The translations under genes were made by a program, and so were the position numbers. Below the pieces are notes generated by a model. That model was given only the letters and a program-made list of their open reading frames with translations. It was not told the origin of the DNA and ran no database searches. From Opeltia flavorubescens (Eukaryota; Ascomycota; Lecanoromycetes; Teloschistales; Teloschistaceae), in contig KE546970.1 of NCBI GenBank assembly GCA_000442125.1, positions 62,001 to 126,000 of the forward strand: a stretch of 64,000 nucleotides of DNA, in the 5' to 3' direction. Positions 22,495-34,691 of this stretch are shown piece by piece. The stretch's first letter is position 1, and the number at the start of each line of letters is the position of its first letter.

Positions 22495-24251
22495 CTAACA
22501 GACTCCAGGGGTGGAGGACTCCCAGATGCCTTTTTCGAGGGAATCATCTGTTACAGCGCAATCCATGAAGACCGGTAACCCCCTCAAGAAAATAATCAAA
22601 TATATAGAGAGCTGCAATCCAAGGATGAGAAGCATGGTAATGACCCACGTCCACAAGCGAACTCTCCGTTGAGCAAGAGTACTCCAATTCCGAGTACGGT
22701 GCTTGTACCATACTGACAGCTTACGACATTTGACGATCCCGAAGTGCACGGCTAGAGCCATCCCTGTGAAGATGATAGCCACGACGATACTGCAGCTGAT
22801 AGCGACAGCATATATGATGGCAATAGTGCCACCGAACCGGAAGAGGACGTCGGAACCTGGAAGGTTAAAGGGGGTTAATCTTGGTGCAGAGAATGCAACG
22901 ATTGTGCCACAGGCAAATGTCAAGGCTGTGCCGAACAAGTAGCTAACCAAGCCGCCAAACCAGACGCGGCGATCGAGCTGGCCAACTCCTTCGACGTTAC
23001 GCATTGCGGTAGTATGTGCGTTGATAGATCGAGGTGCATGAATAGATTCCTGCAAGCTGCTGAAAAAGGACCAGAACGGAAGAGCAGAGAGGAAAAGAGC
23101 TAATACTTGACCGAATCCCCAGGTGTTCTCATCGGCAAGGGATGAATGTTGTCTATGCTGGATCACACGCGCAGTCCCCCACAGGAGTGCTGCAGCAAGC
23201 CAGAAGATTTCCCATAGCATTGAGTTTGCGATTTCGCAAATTGCTTCCGCTAATACGATCGACATTAACAATAGGCTCTTCAATAGTCGTGTCAAGTGTT
23301 TTGATCTCGTTGGAGTTCTGTTTGCAATGTTGTAAAGCGTGCTCAAATGATTGATTGGCTTTGTTCGGAGCCAGATTTCTGCAGTCTCTGATACAGTGTG
23401 AGATACTCGAACAATTCGTACCACGTAGCCGATCACGAGGTAAGACAGGGACATCACAATCAGACCAAGATTATAAGCGGGCTTGCTTTTGCCATCGCCA
23501 CCTAGGCTTCCGTCTGCGCGTGAAAGCCCTCGCAGAAATTCCTGCCGTCGACGGCTATTGTAAAGACAGATTGCAGGACCTGCGAGGTAGTTGTGAAGCC
23601 TTTCCGTGGTGTCGGCATAGATGAGCGGACTATTGATATCACTGGGAACGTATCCTGTAGGTTGCAGTGCTGATGCCAGCAAGAGTAGAGTGAGACCCAT
23701 AAAAATGACTCGCCATTTTGCCATCGCAGGACGTCTTCGGAAATAATAACGAAGCGAAGTCAGTGCGGTTAAGTGAGTGAGCGAGGAAAACCATGCGAGA
23801 TCGACAATCATCTCCCAATGGTAGATTGAGAGCCCACAACGCAGCTGTATATATCCGCTAAGGAGGATAGCGACGCTCGTGACGACTTGCGTATCTCCAA
23901 GGAACAGGACTGCAGCATCGAAAGCTCGAGTCCAGCGATCCGAGACCTCTTCGGTCTGAATAGTCAGCCAAGTAGGCACCACAAAAGCAAGGAATGTGCG
24001 ATCGACCGAGTTTCTCTGCTGGCGGTGATCAATCAGAAAATGCAATGTGACCAGTGTCAGCGTGAAGTAGGCCGATAGCATGAAACTGATGATAACCTGC
24101 TCCGAGTCAGCATCCAGTCCTCGGTTTGTGCAGTGATGGTGGTATTCTAGACGAGAAATTTGCTGCGAGGAAGTCTTACTCCAATGCCAGCAATATCGGG
24201 ATTTGGCTCGAGGGTACCCCAGGACGTACAATTTGTATTCTGGCAGGTCAT
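22495..24251 (-). CDS. Polytopic membrane protein with an N-terminal NPDIAGIGV motif
   Basis: Two exons, 24251-24180 and 24096-22495, are joined across an 83-base GTAAGA...GAGCAG intron with a CTGACT branch site, giving 557 residues. The start MTCQNTNCTSWGTLEPNPDIAGIG joins to VIISFMLSAYFTL. This Cys-pair plus 'NPDIAGIGV' opening, running straight into a first membrane helix, is typical of a large family of fungal integral membrane proteins of unknown function. About nine to ten hydrophobic segments follow, including TQVVTSVAILLSGYI, WRVIFMGLTLLLLASAL, LIVMSLSYLVIGYVV, GTALTFACGTIVAFSA, IAIIYAVAISCSIVVAIIF and ITMLLILGLQLSIYLIIFL. It probably lies in the plasma membrane. It sits between two HET genes, but nothing shows a functional link. 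Confidence 0.8.
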
Positions 24252-25330
24252 AATTATTCTGTCACCCCGACAGGCGATCGCTCGCCCCGAGTGAGTGCTG
24301 CTGCGTTTGACCGGTGTGTACGTTACTGCTTCGAAGGCCAACGGCAGGGTAGAAGGACTAGGGCTTCTTGCATTTCAGCCTGATAGAGAGACTTGAGACC
24401 GATTGATGCAAAGACAGAACTTGAGTGGCCATTTATGTTCGCTGATCATTCATGGAAGCTTTGCATCTGATTGCAAGTGGGTCAGCCACGGATCGCAGGA
24501 TTTAGTCGGCACTTCTGTGGCACCTTTGCAGCATTTGCGGCACCATCAAACGGAGTGCAAATGATTGCCTGATACATCGTGCCTGCCAAAACGGTCTCCG
24601 GATTTGGCTCTCTGCGTCCATAGGGTACTTTTGGTTGGGTTTTGCCAATAGATCGACGATTTGCTTTCGCTTCAAAGCCTTGGATGAGTTTGCTGTAGCC
24701 AGTCGACAAAACATTGTGACGTTGATAGCTATAGCCATAGCCTCTTCGAAGGACGATGAAAAGAGCATGCCTCACTCGATTCTCTTGGTCACAGAATGAT
24801 TTCTCTGGGAAAAGTTCGAGGATTCGCGCATTCATGTTTTTAGGCTAAACTTGCCAGTTTTTTGTGTGGAGGAAATGAAGCTAAACTACATTGGATGTCT
24901 TCATGACCTCCAAGGATTAGCAATGGGTCGCACTTCCCAGATATATCCGTGACAAGGCAAATGGGTATGCCGTACACCTGAATTGCTTCATCATGCCTTA
25001 AAAAACGGTCAGATATCACTGCCACTTGGTGCATGCTCCATAACGGAGGCAGATGAGAGCAGACTAAGCTGTAGCCTGATGTAAATAATCCGAGGTTTCT
25101 GCACTCAACATGAATTACAATTAAGCTGTGCCAGCATGCTGCATACAAGTAGGCACAATGTCTGAGGTACGATAGTAATCAAGGATATTCTCTCAAGGCT
25201 ACAATGCACAGCCCCCACAAGGCTGTGGAAGGAGACATTGTCGGAGCCACAGCAGTGTCACAGAGGGAATTCGGTCCTTCGTATCTCTGCCTGGAACTTG
25301 TCTCTATTGAAGCTTCTCTGAGGCACAGAG
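24252..25330. other. Intergenic, about 1.1 kb
   Basis: Promoter region between the divergently placed membrane-protein and HET genes. Minus-strand frames at 24482-24835 and 24840-25148 are moderately long but show no motif, and the second lacks an ATG. I leave them uncalled. Confidence 0.45.
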
Positions 25331-27181
25331 ATGCCGTCACACCTTGAGGGGCACAGTGATTATGGAAAGCTGGACAACACAAAGCAGGAGATCAGGCTGC
25401 TTTTCCTTCAACCGGCGTCAAGGCTCGACGACCCCATCATCGCCGACCTCAAAGTTGTCTCACTGCATGAACAGCCGAAGTACGAAGCCATCTCTTATTG
25501 CTGGGGTGATGCGAGCGAAACCAGAGATATACAAATTCAAGGCTGCAAAGCCACAGTCACAGCTAGCTTGTTCGGTGCATTGCGGCGTCTCCGCTTTCCT
25601 GAAAAGCCTCGCATCTTATGGGCCGATGCCATCTGCATCAACCAATAGGACAAGTCCGAGCGGAATGTCCAGGTCCGTCTCATGGGCAAGATTTACAGCG
25701 GTGCAATCATGGTTCTGATTTGGCTTGGTGAACACGATCGTCATACCGCGACCGCCTTTCATACTCTAAAGAAACTCGCTCAGGGCGTGACTATGACCGA
25801 TCTTCAGCACGAAGCGCCCATCAAAGATGAGATACCGGAAAGTCTTCTTTCGGTTTTCCAGCGCCCCTGGTTCAAGCGTATGTGGACCATACAAGAAGCA
25901 TTACTAGCGTATGAGCCTATTGTCTTCTGCGGTGCCCACAAAATCCCCTTTGATGTCATCAAAACTATCGCTGCGCGTCATTATGATGGTTTGAATATAT
26001 TGCGAATCCAAGGAAGATTCGTCAGTCGCCACAATATAGAACTGCACACTTCACTGCGAACTCATATGAGGAGCTATCTACGGATATTGCATAGATTTGA
26101 GAATCAAGAAGGTACATTTCCATGGACAAGTATTCTCAAAGACTGTCGAACCCTAAAGTGCAAGGAACCTCACGATAAGATCTACGGCTTGTTAGGCTTG
26201 TTGAATAAGGAAGCCGGAATCGAGGTGGACTACGACCGCACTATACTAGACGTGTATCGTGACGTCGCCTTGGTGTATCTAGCGCGGACTGATACCGCTC
26301 GTTTCCTACTCCTCGATAGTCAACGAGCGGACTTCTCGTGTCCAGACCCAAATTGGCCATCCTGGATTCCGGATTGGAGAACAATGCCCAACCCGGCGTT
26401 AGGGAGATCTGTTGCCTGGAGTGACACAAGCTCGTACAATGCTACTCTGGGTAGCGAGCCAGTTTCACCCACGAGATTGAATCAGAGTACGCTAGCTTTC
26501 AAAGCTTATTTGTTCTCCGTTATTGAAATGATAGGAGAGACGATGGATGCGTACAACCCTGCTGATAAAGTCGAGGCGCAGCGTGATTCAAGGGAAACAA
26601 TTGTCGGGTCAGATTCAAAGGCTTCAGCAGCTTCGAGAGTTGTCACGCAACTCAGGTCCTGGCAAAATACTTTGAAGGTCAGCGACCACGATTTTTGGCG
26701 GATCGTACTCCGGAACCGACTGGGTCGTTCTACTTTAGTCGCGAAATCTCAAACGCCGAGAATTGGTGGTTGGCGTCAAATGACTGATGAAGACTGCCAT
26801 GCCTGCATACAGATATGGCACAAGCTAACAAAATCATCGTTCGACCAATATGTCGATAACAGTACATTTGCCGAGAAAATTGCATTTTTCCAGAGTCTGG
26901 AGCAATACCTTGTCGATGCAAGACCGTTCAAGACAATATCAGGACATGCCGGTGTAGGCCCGTGTAATATACAATCGAAAGATCACATTGCTCTCATTCC
27001 AGGTGTTCGAGCTCCCATGATCTTACGTCCAGTGCCAGGGCGAAGTACCAAGTACTTTTGGAACATCAGCCCTTGCTACGTACACGGCATTATGCAAGGT
27101 GAAGCGTTAACAAAACTCAGACAGGAACCAGGCAATCCATCTGGAGTAGAAGACGTCTTTGAAGAGATATACATCGTCTAG
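25331..27181 (+). pseudogene. HET domain gene interrupted by one in-frame stop codon
   Basis: The reading frame is continuous from the ATG at 25331 to the stop at 27179-27181 (about 616 codons), except for a TAG at 25646-25648. The stop falls directly after AICINQ, inside the most conserved HET block (normally CINQ-D..ER); DKSERNVQVRLMGKIY follows it in the same frame. Upstream lie PKYEAISYCWGDASETRDI and RILWADAICINQ. Downstream are WLGEHD, FQRPWFKRMWTIQEALLA, PHDKIYGLLGL, VDYDRTILDVYRDVAL and the closing DHIALIPGVRAPMILRPV and YVHGIMQGEAL. No other break is seen, so this is a very young pseudogene, a read-through case, or a base-call error. If functional it would be an incompatibility or cell-death regulator like the copy at 19-21 kb, to which it is only distantly similar. 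Confidence 0.85.
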
Positions 27182-29830
27182 TCTCTCACGACTTCTACAT
27201 ATCTCGTGACAATATATTTCGATCTCGTTGTAGCACCTTCAACGCATCGAATCTAATCATGTGTCTTATTGAGTTCGTGCTTCAACGCAGAACCCAAATT
27301 GCATCTCGACTCTCTATCAGAATACCAACTTGGCAGACCACCTAATCTGAAGGCTCACTTTTCACAACAAGAACATCCCCGCGGAAGATTCAGAAGACGA
27401 ATATCGCAAGAATCTCTACTCTGTGCACTACCAAACATGTTCAGAAGGTAGTAGGTTCGAAAGGGACTCAACAAATCACCTATCTCAAGAATACAACAAA
27501 ATCCAAAGGACCACTACATGACCTTAGTTAGAGCTTTTCAATTCAATTTGAGCTATCCTCATCGTAAAACAAGACACTGTGGTGCTTACCCAATAATCGA
27601 CTGCCACAATGCTGCCGAGAGTATAGAATTTCCAGTGGAGGACGGCTGGGCCTTACTACTTTAGACCCCTGAAACATGAGATGGAGATGTAACAGCTGTT
27701 AAAAATCAACAACGGGGTACTATTCAACAATCATCTGGTCCTCAAATCCGCCTTTCAAACAAAAGTTCTTCCACGCCGTCCCTGACAAGAATGGATACTC
27801 AAATGAACGATACTCGAAAATGATCTGCAAAGCTTTTTGCTCATACCCCATGCTCCTTCGTCGAATTCAACGCATGTATCAATAACATAGCCCTCCCTAC
27901 ATTGCCAAGAGACTTCTTCTTACTTCTTTCTCAACAAGTCATCTTAGCCAGAACGCGGGAAAAGTACCCCGCGACTTCAAAGCATATTTCGAGACACTTA
28001 TATATCAATCCCTCCCCTTGAGCAGACCCAACCAAATGATGGGAAATTGAAGGAAAATACCAGAGAAGCCTTTCCTAGCTCCCAGAATTATCCCCATTCT
28101 ACTCCAACCGCAATCTTTTAACGTATATCTCATCTCCCTCTTGAAATTCCAAATACTCCTCTCCACAATAAAATTTCCGCCAACAACGTCCCCACCTCCT
28201 CTCCTTCTCCCTCCATAAACCTTCAAACCCTCTCATTCGAACCCCATCCAAGAATCCACCCCTCCACCCACAATCTTCAAAGCATAAGCCTCCACCTTAG
28301 CATCCATCTCTAACAAAACGAAGATCGCACGCCCATCAAATCCTACTGTCAAAGACCGCCGCCAAATTCCCCGCTCCTCACCCCAAAAAATTCATGCCTA
28401 AAAATTCATTTTGAAGACTTCACTCTCATTCCGCCCTATCTTCCTTTCCCATCTAGCTCTGACTTTTCAAGACTCAGGATACACTAATCTCGATCCCTAC
28501 CCAAGAAAAAACCCCCTGCCCGTGCTCCCGCATCAAAAAAACTGAACCACCTAGATCCTCAGTCCTCAATCTCCCCATCCACCTACCGGCATAAATACCA
28601 CCACAACCCCCCTCACAAAACATCCTCCTTCCCCACAAACTTACTCATCCTCCAAAGCCACTCAATGAAGGATACGTTTATAAACCATCTCACTTCCCAT
28701 GTTCGAACCACTTCCCCTACTCTGTCTCCTAAATTAGCTACGTAAGGACAGCCGAGGGGGGGCGGGCTGGTTTCCGATATCTGGACTTCCAAACAAGCGC
28801 GTGTATTGCTCGAGCATGCTGACCATGCTAGATCGTGTACGAGCGTGAGGAGGAGGGGCAAAATGAAGCTTCAAGGACACATGAGCTAATCCAGCTGCTG
28901 TAGTAGTAAGTTGAAATCGTATATCGTTGTTGGGATAGATTGGGAATGCAGACGGAAGGAGTTCAAGTATAATGGGAAAAAAATCACGGGGAGCGGAAAA
29001 GTTTAGAAGAGAGATTCATATGTGATTAGATATTGCAATGTGCAGTCCATGTACAATCTTCCCACCTCAGACGAAACAATTAAAGGGATATGATAGACAA
29101 AGAAGAAGATACCTAAAACGCGAATATATCTAGGTTAGATGGATTGAGTTCAAACACTCCACCCCTCCTCCTTTTGGGTGATCATATCACATACTTAATA
29201 AAATGTCCAGAATATTCTACCTAGATAGCTAAGTATGTTAAAAAAGTTCTATTGGCTTCGTGGTCGGGTATACCAGGTTAATATTACATGAAGCTTTCTT
29301 TTCGATCAGACTTTAAGATTGGGGATAGCTGCGATTATGATGACGATTTTCCTTCGTGAGTAAAGAAGTTTGAGGTAGAGACTAAAGCAACACCTCTGAC
29401 TACGCTGTGATATATTTATGAAAGAATATAGGGCATGAACTCCTTACTGGAATGGGAGTCTCGGAGGGAAGAGAAAGGTTCAGTGCATCGATCTTTGTAT
29501 GAGAGATTTCTACGATATAGGAGACTCTTAAGTATGCTTCCAACGATGTAAGGAACATTGCACATCACATGAACTTTAATGATTGATAAGGTTTTCAGTG
29601 TCTTCTGGGCACCAGAATAATATACTGCTAGAAACGAATGAAAATGCCAAGTAAGCTTATCTATCGTCAAGCTCATCTCCAATTTTCCCAACTGCGTGAA
29701 AATGATTACCTCTTGTTTTTGAGACACCGAGTGAGAAGCTCTCAAGTTCCGCAAACATATCGTTTAACTTCCGTGCCCGTGCCTATCCAATCAAAGAATC
29801 AGCTTTACATCTCCGGTAACATATGTTTTT
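27182..29830. other. Gene-poor intergenic region, about 2.6 kb
   Basis: No frame with coding character was found on either strand. The stretch 27.9-28.6 kb is markedly pyrimidine-rich on the plus strand. No repeats, tRNA or transposon ends were recognised. Confidence 0.5.
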
Positions 29831-30869
29831 TCAAGGCTCGAGTATAGAGGATCGGATACTATTCCCTGCACTTGAAAGATGTCTCTCATGTGACTTGATA
29901 CAGGGAAAAGAGGCTCTTGGAAAATACCCACCTTCATCAAACCCAACGAAAATCGGGTCAAGGATATCTTCCCTAACCTCACTGCAGAGTTTGGCTCTGT
30001 CGTTCCCACCCGCGAAGCCTGAAATCCGCGACATTGGTATCAGCATTCACTCATCAGGCTGCACAACGAGAATAACTCCCCCCCTCTAGGCATCGGAACC
30101 CGAAGGAAGCCAGTAGATAAAAAAGAGAAACAATGAACCATACCACTAACAACCTGCACCGCAAATAGCGCCACCGTCAAAAACTGCAGCGCATTCTGAT
30201 TTTCCAAAACCAGAATTTCACTGAACGCCGGCAGATACTTCTGTATAGCCGCACTCGCACAAACTTCATTCTGGACCGCAGTGCCATTGTATCCAGTCCC
30301 ATTCGACAGCGCGGCGGGATTGAGAGAACTGCAGAGTTTCGCCTGAGGGCCACCATTGCCGAGAAGGGAGACGTAAAGGATTGCTGTGCGGAGCTCGTCG
30401 ATGAGGGTCTGGGCGGTCTGGTTGATGGGTGGAAGGGGGAGGGAAGTGGGGAGGTTCGGTAGCGTGACGGATGTTGTTGAGAGATTTGAGGGGCGGGAGG
30501 TGCTGGGAAGGCAGGTGAACTCTGAAGATGTGGTTTTTGGAGAAGTGACGGTTGCGGTGTTTGTCGTCAACTATGGTGGAGTCAGCATTTTTCAGGGGAC
30601 GACGGGTGATGAGAAGGGGCTCAGTAGGGGCGACAACTTACATCTCCTCCAACATCTGACACTGGATAGGTGGTGATGACGAGAACGGATCCCATGCAGT
30701 CAACGAAGCTGGTCTCGGTAGCGGTACTTTGATAGATTGTACTAGTCCCATCAAAAGGATAGGTGAAGACTGGCTCAAGTGTTGTCGGCGTAGCACTCTC
30801 TGCTACGGCGCTCAGCGCCACCGACAAGTATAGGAGAGATATGGTATGATAGAAAGCCATATTGGCCAT
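29831..30869 (-). CDS. Secreted or surface protein of unknown function, about 280 residues
   Basis: Three exons in phase: 30869-30642, 30570-30144 and 30018-29831. The introns are 71 bases (GTAAGT...ATAG, with GCTGAC branch) and 125 bases (GTATGG...CAG). A signal peptide (MANMAFYHTISLLYLSVALSAVAESA) is followed by Thr/Ser-rich segments with ITTYPVSDVGGD, TNTATVTSPKTTSSEF and many potential O- and N-glycosylation sites. A helical Cys-containing domain follows (TAQTLIDELRTAILYVSLLGNGG, LCSSLNPAAL, NEVCASAAIQKYLPAFSEILVLENQNALQFLTVALFAVQ as separate blocks). The last exon may contain a further intron, since the residues after KLCSEV look less protein-like, so the C-terminus is uncertain. Likely extracellular; no family recognised. 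Confidence 0.6.
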
Positions 30870-33800
30870 GTGTCCCGGTCTTGAATGCTGTCAAATAGCT
30901 ATACCTACTCGGAAAGATGGCAGGTTTCCAGCGGATCGCTCCACGAATTTATGATCCCACCATAGCGCGGGAGCTTAGCTTCGGAGAAGCTCGAATGTCT
31001 CCTAGCTGATATTCTAGCCAGCCCATGAGCTTCACCTGCATGGCGACCATGGGAAAGCCATGCATAGAGGATGTTCGAAAGATGCCATTCCGTTGGGCCT
31101 CTCCGTGCTCAGCTCCGCACGTAGTCAGGTGGTCAAAGCAATAGACGGGAAAGTGTCGAAAACATGATGCAAGATCTCGGAGAAGTTGACGCAAACGTAC
31201 AGCTTGGATGTGGTTTACTCATCAAAACTTAGTGCATTCCTATTCGCCAAAGACATGAAGGGTAGACGTAGGATATGTAAAGAAAGAGTAGCCGCGCCAA
31301 TGGTTACACAACCTTTTTTTCGACAGGACGACTCTCTGGAAGATCGTCCCGATATGAGATGAGGTACAGTAAACTACATGCATGATCTGTTCCGGGTAAG
31401 GCAGTCATGATGCAGGTGGGGAAAGTTATTGGCCGACATGAACACCCACTTGGAACGGAAAGAAACTACCACACTCCATACTCCTAAGATGAGATATAGG
31501 CCAATCACCCATATCCATATCCAAAAATACCGCTCCTCCCGCCGTTGTAGAGACCGTGATAGGGATGGTGATGTGAAAAGAGTAGTGACGTCATCACTAC
31601 AATCAAAAGCCGTCGGACGTCATCCCCTACCAAACTCCGATATTTACCCAGTGACATTCTCGATATCCGTATGAAACTGACCTGCAAACTCAATTTGGAT
31701 GAGAGTGGGCTCTAAAAAGCAATGGTGGGAACAAGGAGTGTAGGAATATAGTGCAGAGCTCTCTGGAACATGGAAACAGTCGAGAGCACTGCAGTTGGGA
31801 ATATCAGCTTCAGTATAGATGGGTCAGTGATCAGTATAAAGGGTGCGAGGAACTTACAACACGCAGGCCGCGACGGAGTGAACAGCAGAGTACTATGTAG
31901 TGTTGATACGTGTTGGTGATATTGATATGAATGTCGTCGTATCGATACATTGATTGATTTTCAATTAACAAAAAGATCGCACGATCACGTCCATGATTTT
32001 CCCCCTTCCAATTGGCCATATCAATCAATTTCCGGCATATCTATCCTTTGGTGATGGATGTAGGGTGCCAGGTGCCCACTTAACTACCCTTCTCGTCTCT
32101 CTCTTCCCTCTCCTTCTTCTTCCTCCTCATTCTTCAGCTCACGGCTTTCACACAGCCTGCCTGACCAAGTACAGGCTCTACAAGTTAGGATCAAGTGTGT
32201 TTGCACATGTTCATTACACCCCACACAATCTTTCATTGTCAAGATGTTGAATGAATGCGTGTGGCATAAAGTGAATTAATTGCTAAGAGAAATCTATGGA
32301 GAAAAATCTAATCGCTAGCACTTGGTGTGGTGGAGCTAATTACCTGATTAGGTTAGTGCTGCTGAGTCAGCAGGTCTTGGCACAATATGCGCCTGTGGTT
32401 CGCCCAAATAACACGAAGATAAACTATTTACAAATGCATGAATTCAAGCTTCATAAGAACATTGACACAAGAGTTCTACAGCGTTTAGCCACGGCAGCAA
32501 ACATCCTTCCAATCCACTTCTACAAAAAATCCTTCAGGAGTACTTTAAAAACTCAGGTCTCAGAAAATAGTCTCCCCCCATCGTTGGGAAAATCTCGCAG
32601 AACGCCAAAACGGTTACGTGTTCTGAAGTTAGGTAAAAAGTGGGTGCGGTAGGAGAATCTGCTAGTACCTAGTCACCCATGTTAAGATATCCAATGGTGC
32701 GGCGTTGATGAAACCGGGTTAACCAATATCCCCCACCAAACATTCCTCGACCGTGTATCCGGAAGTTTTCTATTTCATTTTCATGCTCTCATAAGGTAAA
32801 CCTTCTACTCCGCTTGATGTATGTGCCTCTGGTTTACATACATTATTGATGGTTTATACTTGAGGGAGTAATCTTTCTCCTACAAAGATAATACGTCGAA
32901 GTATCGAGGGCTTATTTTGGATGTACTAATATCAGTTCTGCCCTTTGGATAGCCATGTGCACCGAAGCTATAATGCAAGTGTTATACCTACGTCTGGAAA
33001 CTCCATAGTGTATGGGTTACATTACTGCTTTTCGCTCTTTGCATCATTTTTCCCAATCGCTACATGATGTACCTATCAAGAGAGCAAGGATCAGCGAGGA
33101 AATGGTTCAATCTCTGCATCGAAATGAATATCCACGGAGGGTTTCCTCCCTTGGATACATAGATTACCTGGTTGAATAAGAGAAGGAAGTGAATTGGCTT
33201 ATAAAAAGCATTTCTCCTTTCCCTATATCAAGTGGCAGCATGCGAGAGACATCCTTTCAAGAAGCCCAAAAAGAAAATATAGAGAACGAAAACCTCCCCA
33301 TGACCTTGATTTTTGCACTCTAAATATTTAGAAACCTAATTCGAGTTCTCCACGACTGACGCCAAAGCCTTTTAGGCGCAAGCACGGAATTTGAACAAGA
33401 TACGTTTGCGGAACTTGAGAATATCTTCTCACTCAATATCTCGATTTCAAGAGGTGATAATTAACGCGTATAGGAAAATATGGGAGATATACTCCATGAC
33501 AGATTAGATGACTTGGCAACATTATTCCTCCCTAGTAGTGAACCATTCCAATACCCTCCAAATCAAGGGAAAAAAATCAAAAAAACAAACCAAAAATCCA
33601 AAGCCTTCGATCACGATTCCAACTAACAAAGAGGCCAGATTGCTTTTAACATTCCCCAGCAAATCCTAAGAAGCGTACCTGAAAATATGTCTTTATCTTC
33701 AATCTCTATTGTCTCTCAACAATGTTTCTGCTGCATATATAGTAGGCCTTCGCGTTAGTGGTTTCTTTTTGGGGGGGGGTTTCATGATTTGAAGATATCA

Positions 33801-34691
33801 GTATATGTAGAAGCTAGTCGAGCAGAAAAGTGAAGGACCTTATTCCTTTTGATACAACCCAGCCTCCCCAACCCCTCTCCTCGCCTCCTCTCCATCCTTT
33901 CCCACATATGAACATCCAAAATCACCCATTCCAAACCAAATCTCCCTCCCATTCTCATCTCCGCCAAAATTCCGTCAACGCCCCTCCAAAAATCCCAAAC
34001 CCCCCCCCCTCCCTCCCTCCACAGAAAAGATAAAAAAAATCGATTAGCTCAAATAAACCAGAAACAAAGACCGGGTAAATATCTATAGCAAGACCAAAAA
34101 AAACAAAACCTCCCAGGGTGGTGGTTTTTCAATCTTAGTAGAAGCGCTGAAATGGATGAATTCGAGTCACGGAGAGGGTCTTTATTTATTATTCTCTGGA
34201 ATGTTTATTCCTCGAATGATTTTATCAAGTAAAAGGGCGTGTCAAAAGGAGCAGGTATGCAATCATCAATCAGCCGAGCAAAGGGGAGAAACGGTTAAAT
34301 TATCTTTTGCCCCAGAACAAAAGAAAGTTCCACGGAGGAAAGTTGGTTTGGGGTGATTTGTGGCTGCTGATTGGAACGTTGCGGATATCAAAGTAGAGAG
34401 TAAGAGAGGGATGGCACTCTACGATACTAAATCACCGCGAGGGTGGCTAAGGAACCGAGAGGTGTTAGGAATGTTGTGGCTAGCATATGCTATTCTATCA
34501 TGATGTCGTTAGCTATAATTACAAGTTCTTAGGAATGTATTCTATCTGGAGCAAGAGAGCACCTCCACCCTCGAAGACCGCCTTCCCTCACAACCCTCTA
34601 TAGTAGGTCTCAATCCTTGCATAGAGCTCATCTTCACTACCAACCCAAGCCTTGTGATCATCCCTCCTCCACCCTCTCCCCACTCACCCTT
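30870..34691. other. Long gene-poor region, about 3.8 kb
   Basis: No gene is supported. A plus-strand ATG frame at 32296-32652 (118 residues, basic end) lacks motifs. At about 33195 a TATAAAAA is followed by a short ATG frame of about 25 codons beginning near 33240. Homopolymers lie at about 33769-33778 (G) and 33999-34010 (C), with many A-rich tracts at 33.5-34.1 kb. The region could hold non-coding transcripts, but nothing in the sequence proves it. Confidence 0.45.

Noticed and set aside
24482-25148. Two adjacent minus-strand open frames upstream of the second HET gene
   Set aside because: No motif, one lacks an ATG, and no splice path joins them convincingly.
32590-32690. Faint resemblance to 5S rRNA (GTTCTGAAGTTAGGTAAAAAGT then GGGTGCGGTAGG)
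   Set aside because: Only short stretches match and the closing stem is absent. A covariance-model search would settle it.
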